DNA from: Diphasiastrum complanatum
Taxonomy: Eukaryota > Streptophyta > Lycopodiopsida > Lycopodiales > Lycopodiaceae
Reading direction: 5' to 3'
Assembly (NCBI GenBank): GCA_029204225.1
Contig: CM055097.1
Span: forward strand, 51,726,557 to 51,790,556
Length of the DNA stretch: 64,000 nucleotides
Within the stretch, counting starts at the first letter, position 1; each line of letters begins with the position of its first letter. The position numbers and the translations under genes are program-made. Below, piece by piece: positions 33,159 through 47,317 of the stretch. Below the pieces are notes generated by a model. It saw nothing but the letters and a program-made list of their open reading frames with translations, was not told the DNA's origin and made no database searches.

Positions 33159-35585
33159 ATAACACGGCTTGCACGGTTTGATGTGGTGTTGGGCATTTGT
33201 TGGCACACGATGCAGAAGCCACACATAGCCTGGGATACTCATGTGTATGAGTTCTAGTTTGATGGTGTGATGCATTCCCTTCATGGTGAGCGGGATGTGC
33301 CTCCTGGACCACTTGTTTCAGCTACGCAGTTGCGTAGGATCCATTGTGAGTACATGTGTGTTTGCTTTCTACTTGATATGTCTACTAATACTAGTCAGAG
33401 TAGCATGCAGTGTGTGCAAACCAATACTATTGCCAATTTGGATCAAGAGAGTAGGAGAGAGTTTTCAGATGTGTTCATAGATGATCTTCCATCTGTTTCA
33501 CCTCCTAAGAGGAATGTTGATTCATTTATACCCTGATCATGTCCTATCAATAGACGTCCTTATAGAATGAGTCCTAAGGAGGAAGAGGAAGTGAGAGAGA
33601 TGGTCGATATTATCTAGCCAAGGGGCAAATATGATGTCGTTATTTCCCTTTTGCCTCTCCGATCATTCGTGTAAAAAAAAAGGATGGATCATGGCGTATG
33701 TGTGTGGATTATTGAGGTTTGAATTAGATAAAGGTTAAACTCGATATCCTATGACACGTATAGATGATTTGCTTGATGCCTTGTCAGGTGCCACTGTGTT
33801 CAATAAAATAGACCTAAAGAGTGGATACCATCAGGTTAGAGTTTGTGAAGAGGATGTACACAAGACTGCCTTCAAAACTCAGTTCGGTCACTATGAGTAT
33901 CTTTTGATGCCATTTGGATTGACTAATGCCCCAACTACATTCATCATCATGATGAATGATGTGCTCAGACCATATATGGGTAAATTTGTCGTAAACTTTG
34001 TTGATGACATTCTAACTTACAGTGCAGGTGAGGTCAAGCATATGGCTCACCTTAGAACTGTGTTGTCTACTTTAAGGGAGAACACTTTGTTTGCCAATAG
34101 TAAAAAAAAGTGAATTGTTTAAAAAAGAGATCAAGTATCTTGGTCATGTAGTGTCTGTTGATGGAGTAAGGCCAGATCCAAAGAAGGTTGTTGTGATCGT
34201 TGCGTGGCCTATGCCAGCTAATTTGACAACACTCCATTCTTTTCTTGGATTGGCAGCATTCTATATAAAATATGTTAAGAAATACTCCTATATTGCAATA
34301 CCTTTGACTGATTTGACTCAAAAGAATAGATTTGGTGAGTGGACTGAACTACAGCAAGCAAGCTTTGATCAGTTGAAGCAAGCTATTGCTGAGTGCATCA
34401 CTCTAAAGATTGTAGACCCTCAAAAGCCCTATGTTATAGATACGGATGCAAGTGACATTGCTAAGGGAGCTATTTTGATGCAAGAGGGTTGGCATGTGGC
34501 CTTTGAGAGCAAGAAGCTCAACCTTGTTCATAAAAATTATCCAACTCAAGAAAAGAAGTTGTATGCCATAGTTCATGCAGTAAAGGCATGGAGGCATTAT
34601 TTGTATGGATCAGAATTTGAGGTTTTCACTGATCATGATATCTTGAGATACTTTTGTAAGCAGCCAGAACTTAGAGGCCGGCAAGCCAGATGGTCTAAGC
34701 TCATGTAAGAATTCCTATTGGAGATTTGGTACAAGAATGGTGTTGAGAATTGTATGGTAGATGCACTATCTTGTGTAGTGTATCAGATGTCATTTGTAGT
34801 CATTGAAAATGAATTACTGTCTGAGATAAAAAAGCCTCAACAAGAAGATCTTCACTGTAAGAAAGTGGAACAAGAGGTGAGTCATGGGCATGCAGAGTCT
34901 CAAGAGGAGAGCTCTTCTACCTTGGTTCGCACTTATCTTAAGTATCCCATAGAAGATGGAATAGTGATGAGAAATGGCAAGGCTCTTATTCCAGCTTGTG
35001 AGGTGCTACAAAAGAGGATCTTGCATCTCTATCATGATAGCCCTAGTGCTGGACATCCTGGTGTGGATAGGACCTATGAGTTGATACGACGTAACTTTTG
35101 GTGGTCTAGACTTAAGATTGAAGTAAACCATTATGTGACACATTGTTTTAAATGTCAAGTTAGTAAGGCTGAAAGGATTAAAGTGCTTGGATTATTATGC
35201 CCATTACCTATACCAGAAGGGAGATGTGGAAGAACTTTATTACATGTTTACCGCATACGCAGCAACAACATAATGCTATCATAGTTGTGGTTGACAGACT
35301 CACAAAAATGGCTCATTTTATCCCAACTAGTAATAAGACTGAGGCACCTGGTACGGCTGATTTGTTTATACAGCATGTATTCAGACTTCATGGATTATCT
35401 GGATCCATTGTGTCTAACAAGTATTCTCATTTTCCTGGCAATTTTTGGACTGTAGTATTTGAGTAGTTAGAGGTGCAGTTGGGAATGAGTAGTTCTGATC
35501 ATCCTGAAACTGATGGGCAGACTGAGAGAGTTAACCAAACCTTGGAAGACATGCTAAGGGCGTATGTGAGTAAAAGGAAAATGTG
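33159..35585 (+). pseudogene. G1b protease end, RT, RNase H and integrase
   Basis: This resumes G1b after element N. The protease tail is followed by reverse transcriptase from about 33480: NKIDLKSGYHQVRV, MPFGLTNAPTTF and FVDD near 33997, then a frameshift near 34110. RNase H follows (DPQKPYVIDTDASD, QEKKLYAIVHAVKAWRHYLY, DHDILRYFCKQPELRGRQAR). The integrase zinc finger is HLYHDSPSAGHPGVDRTYEL...HCFKCQ, then VDRLTKMAHFIP and, after a stop, HPETDGQTERVNQTLEDML. The catalytic SDR motif reads SNKY, so the second Asp is lost. Coding ends abruptly at VSKRKMWHG near 35585. This is the best preserved G1 pol in the window but carries several stops and shifts. Confidence 0.88.
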
Positions 35586-36584
35586 GCATGGCGGCCACGC
35601 CGCTTCTAATCTACAAAGATTTCAAAGTGTGTGATCGTCCAAAAAACAAAGATCAATATTGGAAAAGTATGAAGACTCTGATTCGATCCAAAAACTTAAC
35701 ACAACAAACAATGGCCTATACTCACATGTGCATTGATCCGCTATCAACTGTCGACTTTCATTCTTGGGTTATCGGTTCGGCGCACGCCTCCTATACTGCC
35801 TCATTGTTGATCTGTACACATGTGCGTTGATCCGATACTAGGACATCACATGGCTCGCACCAAGCAAACTGGTCGTCTTCATCCTGGCTCGCATCAATGG
35901 TTCCTCTTGGTCTCCGATTATGTGTCGCCATTAAGGCATTAGGGTTAGGCTGTAGACATTAATAATTAGGGTTAGGCAATGGATGTGGGTAATGTTTGTG
36001 AAAGTTGGCCAAGTTCGAGAATGGAACTAAGAATTTTGGCCAGAAGTTGACATGCTCCAAAACTTAAAGAATTATTTAAGTTATCAGATAATGTATAACT
36101 GACACATATTTGCTTTAATCCTTGTGAAAAACTAAAAAGTATGATGAACCACAGGTTGTTGGAGAGAAACCCTCGAATGTATCTCGAACACTGCGTGTAA
36201 GTCAAGATTCCGAAAATCATTTTCAGGTTTCGCTCGAAAAACCTTTATAAGAGTTCTCTGGTTTCAAGTCGGGGATATGTTGATATTTGCCGGTTTCCTT
36301 AAGCAAAACCTTTCATTCTTTCCATAAAAAACCGATTAAATTTTGATCATATCAATTTTTTGAAAAATTTGCTAATTGAAAAAGTAGTTAATCGTTTTTA
36401 GCCAGCGATGGAGGATCTGGATGCGACACGTCATATTAATTTGTTATGCCATAGTTCATCCACTCTGATAACCTACAAAAAATTTGTTGTGGACCGCTGA
36501 AATCTGTTGTAGAGATTGACAATGGCAATCAGAATGTTCCTTCCCTGATTTCATTTGTTGAAATGGACACGGATGTCTAGGAAG
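35586..36584. other. Unassigned stretch with repeat shared with C1 interior
   Basis: The first 80 bp (gccgcttctaatctacaaag and onward) resemble 10440-10515 inside copia C1. The remainder is AT-rich, with no ORF I can support. Confidence 0.5.
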
Positions 36585-36795
36585 GGGGGGGCAATGGAGG
36601 AGCAGGTAGGAGGGAGAGATGGAGAATGAGAGAGATGGAGGGGCGATGGAGCGGCAAGGAGAGAGATAAAGGGGGGGGGGTGATGGAGCAGTAGGGAAGA
36701 TATACGGGGAGGGGGGCATGATGGAGGAGCAGACAAGAGGGAGAGATGGAGAGGGGGGGGCATGATGGAGTAGCAGAGAGAGAGATGGAGATGAA
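36585..36795. repeat. Purine-rich tract with G runs
   Basis: Imperfect repeats of gatggaggagcag and gagagagatgga with four G runs of seven or more, near 36585, 36669, 36709 and 36751. G-quadruplex formation is possible. Confidence 0.75.
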
Positions 36796-36796
36796 A

Positions 36797-37075
36797 AAAT
36801 TTGAGTCTTTGGAGAATCTCGAATCTTTGAAAAAATTCGAGTCTTTGAAAAATTCGAGTCTTTGGAAAAATTTAAGTCTTTGGAAAAATTCAAGTCTTTG
36901 AAAAAATTTGATCCTTTGGAAAAATTCAAGTCTTTGGAAAAATTCGATCCTTTGGAAAAATTCGATCCTTTGGAAAAATTTCGAGTCTTTGGAAAAATTC
37001 AAGTCTTCAGAAAGATTTGAGTCTTAGGAAACATTTCATCTTTTGAAAAATTCAAGTCTTTGGAAAAATATTGAG
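36797..37075. repeat. 18-bp minisatellite
   Basis: Tandem units like gagtctttggaaaaattc repeat about 14 times with substitutions. A shorter repeat of aatatacaaagggtc follows at about 37085-37150. On the minus strand it reads as repeating FFQRLE or FSKDSN, not taken as a gene. Confidence 0.85.
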
Positions 37076-37690
37076 TTGACAATACAAAGGGTCAAAAATA
37101 TACAAAGGGTCGAATTTTACTCTGGGTCGGCAAATATACAAAGGGACAAAATAAATCCATCTCGATCCAATCCAATGATGACATGGGGTGGGTGGAGTGA
37201 GGGTGAGCTCGCTAATGGTTTCTAGGGGCCCCCACTACATTGTTAAAAAAGGGGGTCTTTTTTTGGAGGGGAAGGGGGGGGTGCGAGGATCTTTTGGTCC
37301 CCATTTAAAAAGAAATGTAGTTTGGGTTGGCGAGGGGTACCCCCCGAAGGTCAAGGATAGAAGGGAATATGTGTGTGTGGTCAAGGTTGGCCAGATGTTA
37401 AAGTCTCTAAAATAGACTTTTCATGGCACATTCACTCAACCCTTGACTTGGCACTGTGAAAGTCAAAGGGGACCAAAATGTTTTGTGTGTCTCATATCTC
37501 CCTTATCATCTCCGCCCTCCCATCATCCATACCCTCCTCTCTTTTTTTTCAGACATCATTCCTTCAATTTATCGTTGAGATCATCCTAATCTTTAGCCTC
37601 TTATGGATCTCCATCCCAATGTTTTGATGTCTTATCCCTCCACTTGTCATTCTCTTTTTTGTTTATCATCATCACCTCCTCCTCTCTTCC

Positions 37691-37770
37691 AAGTCTTGGC
37701 ACCCCTTCCTCCTGCTCTTTCGAGTCTTGGTACCCCTTCCTCCCTCTCTTATGAGTCTTGGTACCCCTTC
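37691..37770. repeat. 31-bp tandem repeat, 2.6 copies
   Basis: Units start at 37691, 37722 and 37753 and share gagtcttggtaccccttcc. Confidence 0.85.
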
Positions 37771-37920
37771 CTTAAATCTCGTCATACACCCCCAATCTGC
37801 CCCCTTCATAACTTCCTTTGACGAGGGTCCCCATGTGTTTTACCACCCACAACCCTGATTTATTCTCCCGCAAAGGTCTCCTCTACTCCACCCCATTTCT
37901 TTTCTCCTCCTCTAGTCCAC

Positions 37921-38050
37921 TCACACTTACACACAAACATCCATAGTGAAAGAAAGAACAAACATGTGGATTTCAATTCTAGATTTCACACTTACACACA
38001 AACATCCATAGTGAAAGAAAGAACAAACATGTGGATTTCAATTCTAGATT
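37921..38050. repeat. Perfect 65-bp tandem duplication
   Basis: 37921-37985 and 37986-38050 are identical by eye over all 65 bases, so the duplication is recent or was introduced by assembly. Confidence 0.93.
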
Positions 38051-38435
38051 TTGAAAAGCTCAATATATAGTTCCAAGCGTAAGATGACACTATTTGAGGA
38101 CTTAGAATGGTATATTCAAATTAGCTCTTTGGTCTCCTTGTAGAAATTGACATGTTTATGCATCTCCTATGTGCACCAATGTTTTAAGGCATGTCTAACA
38201 AACAAATGGGCCTTATAATTGGATCAGATTGTAGCTTATTATCATTTGCAATTATATATAACCTTGGTCAAAATCACTTGGAGGTGAAGATAATAGAATG
38301 ATGTAATTTCAAAGCAATAATGACGTATAACATATAGGACAATATATACTAATTTTTTACTTCCCTTATTATGTGTACTTTGTAGACATTAATAGCGATG
38401 TGTTTAATGGACCTACGAAAACTTTGTAGATGTTG

Positions 38436-38538
<103 letters not shown>

Positions 38539-38754
38539 GTCGTTCTACTAATTCTGTAGGGGGATACCATCATCAACGCACAGGTAGAGGAGGAGCGCGA
38601 CAATTTCCATCTTGCGGAGAGACATGGTGGGGGAGAGAGATAGTGGGAGGGGGCGATGGAGGGACGGACAGAGAGAACAGATTTTTAGAATTAGGATTTT
38701 TTAGGGTTACGATTTTTTTTAGGGTTGAGATATGAAAAATAGCAATAATGTGAG

Positions 38755-38897
<143 letters not shown>

Positions 38898-38984
38898 CTT
38901 GAGTAAAAGAAAACCAAGAATTTCTTGAATCTCATTCCACAAGAAGATCAGCATCGTGAACATTCTCACTACCTCCCAGTTAAA

Positions 38985-39111
38985 GAGAGTCAGGTGGCAT
39001 GTGATCCTTGATGAATATGAGTGAAGTCTTTGATTTCCAAATCAAGTAGTTTGAACCTTCTGGATCCAAGATCGTAGTGATCTTAGCTTGAATATTGCTG
39101 ATCGACGACAT
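38985..39111 (-). pseudogene. Copia E gag N-terminus
   Basis: From ATG at 39111 the minus strand reads MSSISNIQAKITTILDPEGS then NYLIWKSKTSLIFIKDH, the usual opening of a copia gag, in which a conserved Asn-Tyr...Trp recognises the capsid fold start. A stop follows at about 38983, and past it only GA/GT repeats are present, so the rest of gag and all of pol are missing. It lies about 100 bp from the primer-binding site of the same element. Confidence 0.75.
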
Positions 39112-39211
39112 CTTCTATTTTCTGAATAACTCTAGATGCGACTTGTTGATGGATGTATGAAGAATGTTGAGAGGGATGTGAAGATACCACTATATCAACT
39201 CTGACTTGTAT

Positions 39212-39223
39212 GCTCTGATACCA
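39212..39223 (-). promoter_or_regulatory. Copia E primer-binding site (tRNA-iMet)
   Basis: The minus strand reads TGGTATCAGAGC, one base away from the LTR start at 39225. Confidence 0.88.
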
Positions 39224-39224
39224 C

Positions 39225-40270
<1,046 letters not shown>

Positions 40271-40280
40271 AAATGCTAAC

Positions 40281-40830
40281 GACCAAAATTCACGTCCCTT
40301 GGGATATTCCGACTTGGATTTTAAGACCACAAAACAGTCTTAGAATGCGACATGTCTAATAGCAGCTTTAGACGTTCAACAGAGTAGCGAGGGTCCTAAA
40401 ACCAAGAACTTTTAGAGTTGTGTTGCGAATGTCTATGCCTACCGATAAAGCAATATATCTTCGATATTAGCCACAACAATGAGGCCCAAGAGCTTCTTTC
40501 TCTGAATCGAGGAGCACGAAAATGGGAATATATCTTTAACATTAGCCACAACAATGAGGCCAAGAGCTTCTTTCTCTGAATCGAGGAGCACTAAAACCAG
40601 CTTGACACAGCAGCCTATGAGCTGGAGGAGCTGGCATAGATCTACATTGGGAGAGGCCTCAGCTACTACCTCGCAAAGCAAATAGTAGTCGATCTTCTTT
40701 CTCTGAATCGACCAAAATCCATGTCCCTCGGGATATTCTGACTTGGACTTCAAGACCACAAAGTAGTCTTAGAATGGGACATGTCTGATAGCATAGATGC
40801 TCAACATAGTAGCAAGGACTGCAAAATGAA
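40281..40830. repeat. Nested local duplications
   Basis: A block starting gaccaaaatt at 40281 recurs at 40710 (offset 429 bp, about 110 bp long). Between them a 75-bp unit is tandemly repeated (starts 40452 and 40527; shared ttagccacaacaatgaggcc and cttctttctctgaatcgagg). Confidence 0.85.
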
Positions 40831-40837
40831 GAATTTT

Positions 40838-41065
40838 TCTGATATACCAAACTTCAAAGTCAAATTCCTGCATGAGTTCTGCCCATCTGGCCTTACAATC
40901 TCACAAATCATTCTAATTACAAAAATATTTTAAAGGTTGATGATCCGTATTAACCATGAATTTATTATCGTATGTGTAATGCCTCCATGATTTCAAAGCA
41001 TGGATCATTGCAAAAAGCTCTTTTTCCTGAGTGGTGTACCTGACCTGCGCATCAGTTAGTTTCTT
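40838..41065 (-). pseudogene. Gypsy G4 RNase H fragment
   Basis: The minus strand reads KKLTDAQVRYTTQEKELFAM, IHALKSWRHYTYDNKFMVNT, DHQPLKYF and ARWAELMQEF, the RNase H portion of a gypsy pol, which degrades RNA in the RNA-cDNA hybrid. Two stops follow the DHQPLKYF motif. It is cut on its upstream side by element H at 41065; the reverse transcriptase that should lie there was not found beyond H. The sequence 40281-40830 is probably the same element's continuation but is too decayed and duplicated to place. It differs from G1 in this region. Confidence 0.82.
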
Positions 41066-41588
41066 TGTTATGGCCATATTCGGTTAAGGACCTGGAATAG
41101 TCCTAATATGGTAGACCGGCCCTCCAGTGTTCGAGATTATTGGTCACGCCTAGATTTTATTCCACATCGAGGCTTGTTGGTGACTAATGACGCATCCTCA
41201 TTTGTTATTCAATGCTTGCTATTGCTATTGTTGCTCTCCATTTGCTTTAATTGAGACATATGGAGTAGTGCATGTACGTGTGACTGATATAGGCAGGAGG
41301 TATGCATGTAGAGCTGTAACCTATTTATTGTTGACCTGCATGGGGATTGCATGTGCTCATGCGCTGGATCCTACTCTCTATATATTGAGGTAGAGACTAT
41401 CCCGTCGACGACTTGGTCTAGGTTACTTGATGAGCTCTTCTCCTCTTGTTGTCACATTGGCATGGCTTGGGGGCTAGATCTAGGGGTTTCTCCAGGAGGG
41501 ATCTAGATTTGGTTGGGTGGTTTTGCTCCACAGTCACTCTTGTGTTTTCCTATCCTCATCTTAGGGGTTTTCCCTAGTGGTCTTTTCA
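41066..41588 (+). repeat. Element H 5' LTR
   Basis: 523 bp from TGTTATGGCC to TCTTTTCA. A TATA box (CTATATATT) lies at 41377-41385. The first about 120 bp match 53183-53301 with a small indel (gagattattggtcacgcc against gagatcacgcc). Confidence 0.88.
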
Positions 41589-41589
41589 T

Positions 41590-41602
41590 TGGTATCAGAG
41601 CC
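41590..41602 (+). promoter_or_regulatory. Element H primer-binding site (tRNA-iMet)
   Basis: TGGTATCAGAGCC, one base after the LTR end. Confidence 0.92.
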
Positions 41603-42953
41603 CGGCTAAGATGCAGTTTTGGATAGGATGGAAAGAAGTTCTACATCAAATTGGAATTGGATTGCACTTGGATTCACATCCCGGTTGGAGTGCTGTTTTT
41701 CAAGAGAAATTGGGTTTGGATTCTCTAATTCTTGTGAAAAGCATGGAATCAAACTGGGTGGTAGAGTGCACTTCTCCTTGTTTGATTTTGTTAGAGATGC
41801 TGTGAATTAGTGTGGAATTCATTCTTATTTTCTGAAGCCTTGAAAATTTCCCGTTTGAATTAGTGATCTGCATGTATAGATCCACTTTCTTGATCAAATC
41901 TATTTTTTTAGATGAATGATTTGCATGAGTCCATAACGGTTTGGACAGTTTGATTCAGATTTGGCAGCAAGATATTTATTGATAGATTGACAAGGAATCA
42001 ATTTATCCTGATGGAATAGATTGACTGTTGCTGGAAATCTCAAATTTATGGTTTGCATGTGGGGATTTAAGGTTTTTCTAGACTAGTCCTCTTGTGTTTC
42101 ATGCAAACTGAAAACTGAAAACATGAAATGGATTTGGGAATTGAAGATTCTCTAGAAGAACAGATTAGGATTTGGAAAAAGGAGTTGCATGCAGTTGAGA
42201 CCCTGTGAAACCATTTTTGGTTGGTGATTGCTGGCGGTTGAAAGAGTTTAGAACTGTAAAATATACAGTAACTCTTTCCTTTTTCTTTGGGTCACTGATA
42301 TGGATTTTTAAACCTCTGAAAAATCGGATTTTTTTGAAGAGGTTGACATCTGCTCAGTCCAAAGAGAGGCTGATGAAGGTCGCAATACTGTTAGCAAACC
42401 TGTGTGGAAGAGGAAGGTAGCCCTGTTCTTTGAACCCTGTGTACACAAGTCTGGAATCCTCCTTTTAAAAATGTTCTTAACCATTCAGGAATTTCTGGAC
42501 AGCCGTTGTTAATGTTAGTCTGTTAAAGACTTCTTTGGAACTCATATCCATTATGTGGATTGACCTGCAGCAGACAGAAACAATTAACTACTGTTAGATG
42601 ATAGGTTGAACTTTTGGGATGATTGCATGCGTCAGTCTCTGCTCAGAATTTTGGTTTAGAATGTTTGGTCAAGAAGAGTGAAAGCATGCTGAAAACTATA
42701 TGCATCAGATTAGATTGCTGACTGGAAACGGAACTGTTTCCCAGTGAAGGTCGCATTGTGTAGATGCAGGTAGATGTAGCTAATCGCATTTGTTGTGGAA
42801 GCCCTTTTTGACAGCTGTAGTTAGAAACTGGCTGTTTCTGAGATCGCTGACTCGGTGGATCCTGAAGCCGCTATAGGCCGACTTTGTGGATCAGAGTGTG
42901 CAGCGAGAGCGAGGTTGAACCTTCTCGGAACCCTGTATGGATTGAAAGATGCA

Positions 42954-42998
<45 letters not shown>

Positions 42999-45900
42999 GA
43001 GGTCGCGGTTGGGCAGCCACCCTTTCTTGGGTAATGACGGCTGGAAATGAACATACCTAAAAACAAAAATTTAGCTTTTGAGAAGCCTTTTCTCCTTTTG
43101 TGCTTTGATTGGGTATTTTGGAGTTTAGGCCAAGTCTTTGTACCGATGACTTTTTGAGGGACCGCAATTTGAAAAATTGCATGAGTGTGCATGCTGGTCG
43201 ACCGAGGGTTTAAGAGCTTGACCAATAGTAACTTCAAATGATTCCAGAAGTAATTTTGGGAACTCGGAAAATTCTAGTTACTAGCTTATTGTGAGAGGAA
43301 TTTCGATTCCTTTGGGCATGCGTGTCAATGCAGTAAACTCGGGTTCGGATATTGTTTTCCGGTAAGAGGTAGAAAGAATTTGGTTTTTTCTTCTCTGTGG
43401 ACAATGTGCGTGTATAAAGTCCTTATCAACTTGACAATTACCTATAAGCCTTGCATTTTGAGAACTTAATACTGTTATATGTGTGTCAAGCTGTAATAAT
43501 CGGTCAAAATTTTATTAAGCTGATCTTGACAAAATAGTGGTGTGTAATTTGGATTGGTTAATAATCCCTGTATGGAAGTTGCATAGCACTGGATTTTTTG
43601 AATTCATTAAGTTGAATTTATTTTGAATATCTATAGGACCATGAGTTGACCCTATTTGTTAATGGAAATTGTGACATGGAATGGGAATGACACTTGGTTC
43701 ACATTTGTACTGTAATGAGCCTTATTCCTAAGAGTTGGAACTCTCAGATAGTAGGAGTTTGGGAATGATAGTACCAACTAGATGGATTGTTTATGTGACG
43801 GTAAAGCCATGATTCTTGTTAAATCACAATTTTGAACTGGATTATTGCGATCCATTAGGGACAAATTTGGGGGTACTCTAGTACTTGGTGGAATAGATAT
43901 GCGCATATCTGGTATTAGTATTTATTTTGTTGGTAATGCTAACAGTTGAAACCATTGGTTAAACTTGTTTAAGGTATTTGGAGAGGTTATGAGATATAGA
44001 TCCGGATCCCTCAATGGTATCTCATAAATTCCAAATCGAAAACCCTTAAAAGCTATTTCTCTATTAATTTTAAATCTCTACTTTTTAGAAATTTCTTATA
44101 TACGAGACAATTGGATTGAGATTCATATAATTCCTTCCAGTGTAGAACTTGGTTCTGAAGGACTGTTAAAGTTATATGAATTCATACTTCCATTTTAGTT
44201 TGTGAATACAGCTCAGAATCAATTAATGTTTCAATTGATTAAGTGGAATTTAGACTTCCTAAGCCCTAATGATTATCTCTATTTGATAGTTAATTATTGA
44301 GAGTAATGTTTTTATCACTCTAAATAAGATATTTTATGATTTTAAGGAAAAAGTCCGGTTTGTAATAGTATTGAATATCTATTATTGACTTTTTCAAATC
44401 TTTAATATCTTATATGTTGTCTCCTGGGAACTTTTTGATCGAAATTATGGAATCTCTTTTAAAAAGGGGAAGAAGAAAATGATAGGAATAAGACTTTCAT
44501 GGGATTAACCAGTTGCATAGATTTCTTTTGTGAAATTCAGTTTGTGTGCAATGGTGGAACTATCCAGAGGAATAGAGGAAATCTCTCGTGATTGTTTTGA
44601 ATAATCTGAAACTAGAGTAATTTTGAGGGTTTTTGAGCTGTGAGATATTCATGAATATGGGAAGTAGTGGTAAAGATTGAATTAAGATTCACTGATTGGC
44701 TACCAAATACCATTTAGTTATGGATTGGATCAGTGGAATAAAGCTTTAATCTTAACCTTATATCCAAAGATGTCTGTATAAGTCAGCCTAATCTTGTTTG
44801 TGCACTGAGATCTGAAGTAGGCTGAATGATTGAAGGAATTTTGTTGATAAAAGTATGATGGTTGGAAAACTTTTGTTGTGGAATTGTTCACTTCAGAGAT
44901 TTCCTAGATATGTTATTTACTCAAGAGAAATAGAATTTTTTGTAGCTGAGTTACAAGATTCTCAGTGATATATGTGACTAATGTATGCAGATTTTGGAGG
45001 AATTTGCCAGATAAAGACATATGTGTTTATGTACTGGGTCATAGTGAGATTTTTCTCATATGTGCACGATTAATCCAGTGTGGATCTACTATGAATTCCT
45101 GGATTACTAAGGTTATCTAGTGCACTTAACCTAGTTGTTGAACATAGACATGTGATCAAGTATTGTTTTTGACAATTACTTGCAGAGTTAACAGATCTGT
45201 TCTGATAGATCTATTGGTTAACTTAAAATGATTTGAATAATGATCTAAATGTGGTGTTGTACATGTACAATTAAGATCTGCACCTAGACATTTAAGATTT
45301 CTAAATCATGAGCAATTAACTTGAGTAGTTGATTTACTCTTGTGGAAGTTAATTGGTAAAACGGACAGTGTGAAGAGAATTCACCGAAAACTGTTTGTTT
45401 TGTATGTATTGCTTGTAAGACACATAATTTATGAGTCATTCAGATTCATTAAGGAATTGTGTGCATAGGATAATGATTTATTGGATGAGTATTTCTCAGT
45501 TGGGAAATAGACTTGATTCATTAGTGATTGTATTCCTGTGAGCTCAATTGGAAACCGGATCCTAATGGTGCCAAGAATGGTAACTCAATTTTGGGAATTC
45601 AGCAGAACTTTGTAATCTCTAGATGTTGTTCTAGGAGATTGTATAAAGTTTATAATATTAAAGATGAATGCTATATAGTCTTTAATTACTTGGATGATTG
45701 TAGAATTTGGAACTCATAATCTGATAAGAATCAATTTGCAAGAATATTCTTGGAATCTAGTGATTTTCCTTTTGGAAAAGATTACAGAATGATTCTTATA
45801 TTTTCTGAGTTGTATGTTGTACATATACTCCAGTATCTTCAAATGGTTAAGTATGGTTTTAGAATCCTGTAAATTATGATTGACGAATCATAAGATTCTA

Positions 45901-46657
45901 AATGTTTATGATTGATGGATCATAAATTGATACTTAAAAGCCCATTTGAAGATTATAGGAAAATGTGAAGATTCTTAAGATACTGAGTAATTCTTGATCA
46001 ATTGGGTGAGTCAAGGATTTAGATCTGTTATTTGAACTCTAAATTCCTTTACTCCAATGCATACTTGAAATTGTATGGATCTCACAGGCCTTTCCATTAA
46101 GTAATTGGTTACTTATGAGGAATTGCTTTCTTCACAAATTGTAGTTATAAGTGCTTATGTACAAAGTTCAATCTATATCTCCAGTTTTGTAGGAGACAAA
46201 TAAATCTATTAAGATACAAGTAGATGCTGATTTCTTGCATATGATGCTAGAAATGGTGCTGTTAACTCATTAGAGTAACTGTAGTGCTCTGGTTTGAGTT
46301 ATGATTGTCTGAGACTTGATGGATTTCCTAGAGATTTTAGATGATTGAATTGTGGTATTTTAGAATATTTGGATATTCTAAGAATACTGTATCAAAAAGC
46401 CTTATTTTCTACTAGATATTGACATGGAATTTCTTTAGCCTGAAAAGAAGAAGTTAATTCACCCAGTGGTTCATGTAATTAGGATTACATGAAGGTGATG
46501 AATTTTTGTTTTGGAGTAGATCAACCCATTTGGAAGATTTATAGCTTAGTGTATCTTTTAGAATTTGAATTGGTATTCATGAGTAGAGGCAAGCAACTAA
46601 AGAATTGTTGCATCTCTGAGCACTTATTCATATGGAAAGATCAGACTAAGAATAATG
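41603..46657 (+). other. Element H non-coding interior
   Basis: About 5 kb of AT-rich sequence. Short frames exist (the longest 138 codons on the minus strand at 42821-43237, crossing a CT repeat), but none shows retroelement or host domain similarity I can recognise. Conserved RNA structure or packaging signals could reside here; none is identifiable by eye. Confidence 0.7.
42957..42998. repeat. (CT)n microsatellite
   Basis: About 21 CT units inside element H, followed by CGCGAGGTCGCGG. Confidence 0.95.
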
Positions 46658-46662
46658 GTTCA

Positions 46663-47317
46663 TGTGAAAAATACAGATCCTAAGTGGATCTAAACTCCAA
46701 GATCATTGGCTTGAATGCTTGCACTCCAAACTACATAAGCTAGGAATTGGCAACACATTCTATGCTACCTAGAATGCAAAGAACTTGATCAAAAAGCATT
46801 TATCACAAATGGAAACTTCCATAAACATCAAGTGCGGCCCAAAATAACATTATACAGTCCATAATACATCAGCCTACCACTTTTGGAAAGCACCTAAGAT
46901 CATACACAATAGCTTGAAGACAATACACACAACAATGCTCTCAATGGAGGAAGAAACAATGACAATGATCTATTGATCTCAATGAAGCATACAAAAGGTT
47001 TCTCCAACCTGTTCTCCACGACTTCCCTACTATTTATGGATGAGGAAGATGACTCTCTCTCCTCTCTCTAGAAGGTACTTGACCCTAGATATTCCCTATA
47101 TAGGAAAAATAGCTAAAAATGGCTTATATGACCAAAATACATCAAAATGGTCTCATTTTGAAGGGTATGAAGTTTGACACTTCATCATACTGAAAAAATA
47201 CAGTAAATAAAAACATTGTGGCCTGGTTCACACGTGTGAAACTCCAGAACCAAAACTATTTACAATTTTAGCCAATTTAGGCCTCAAACTAGCTAGGAAA
47301 TGTTGACAATTTTCACA
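46663..47317 (-). repeat. Copia F 3' LTR
   Basis: TGTGAAAAATACAG...TTTTCACA on the plus strand. The minus strand carries a TATA box (CTATATAGG, 47094-47104) and, further upstream in U3, the palindrome TTCACACGTGTGAA (47227-47240). Confidence 0.96.

Larger units (their letters stand above)
37151..38430. other. Unassigned stretch with small tandem repeats
   Basis: G-rich on the left (37190-37300), CT-rich at 37500-37900, then AT-rich. Besides the two tandem repeats listed separately I see no gene or element. Confidence 0.5.

Noticed and set aside
36456-37002. Minus-strand frames of 141-157 codons with FFQRLE or FSKDSN repeats
   Set aside because: They follow the 18-bp minisatellite; the unit is a multiple of three, so open frames arise automatically.
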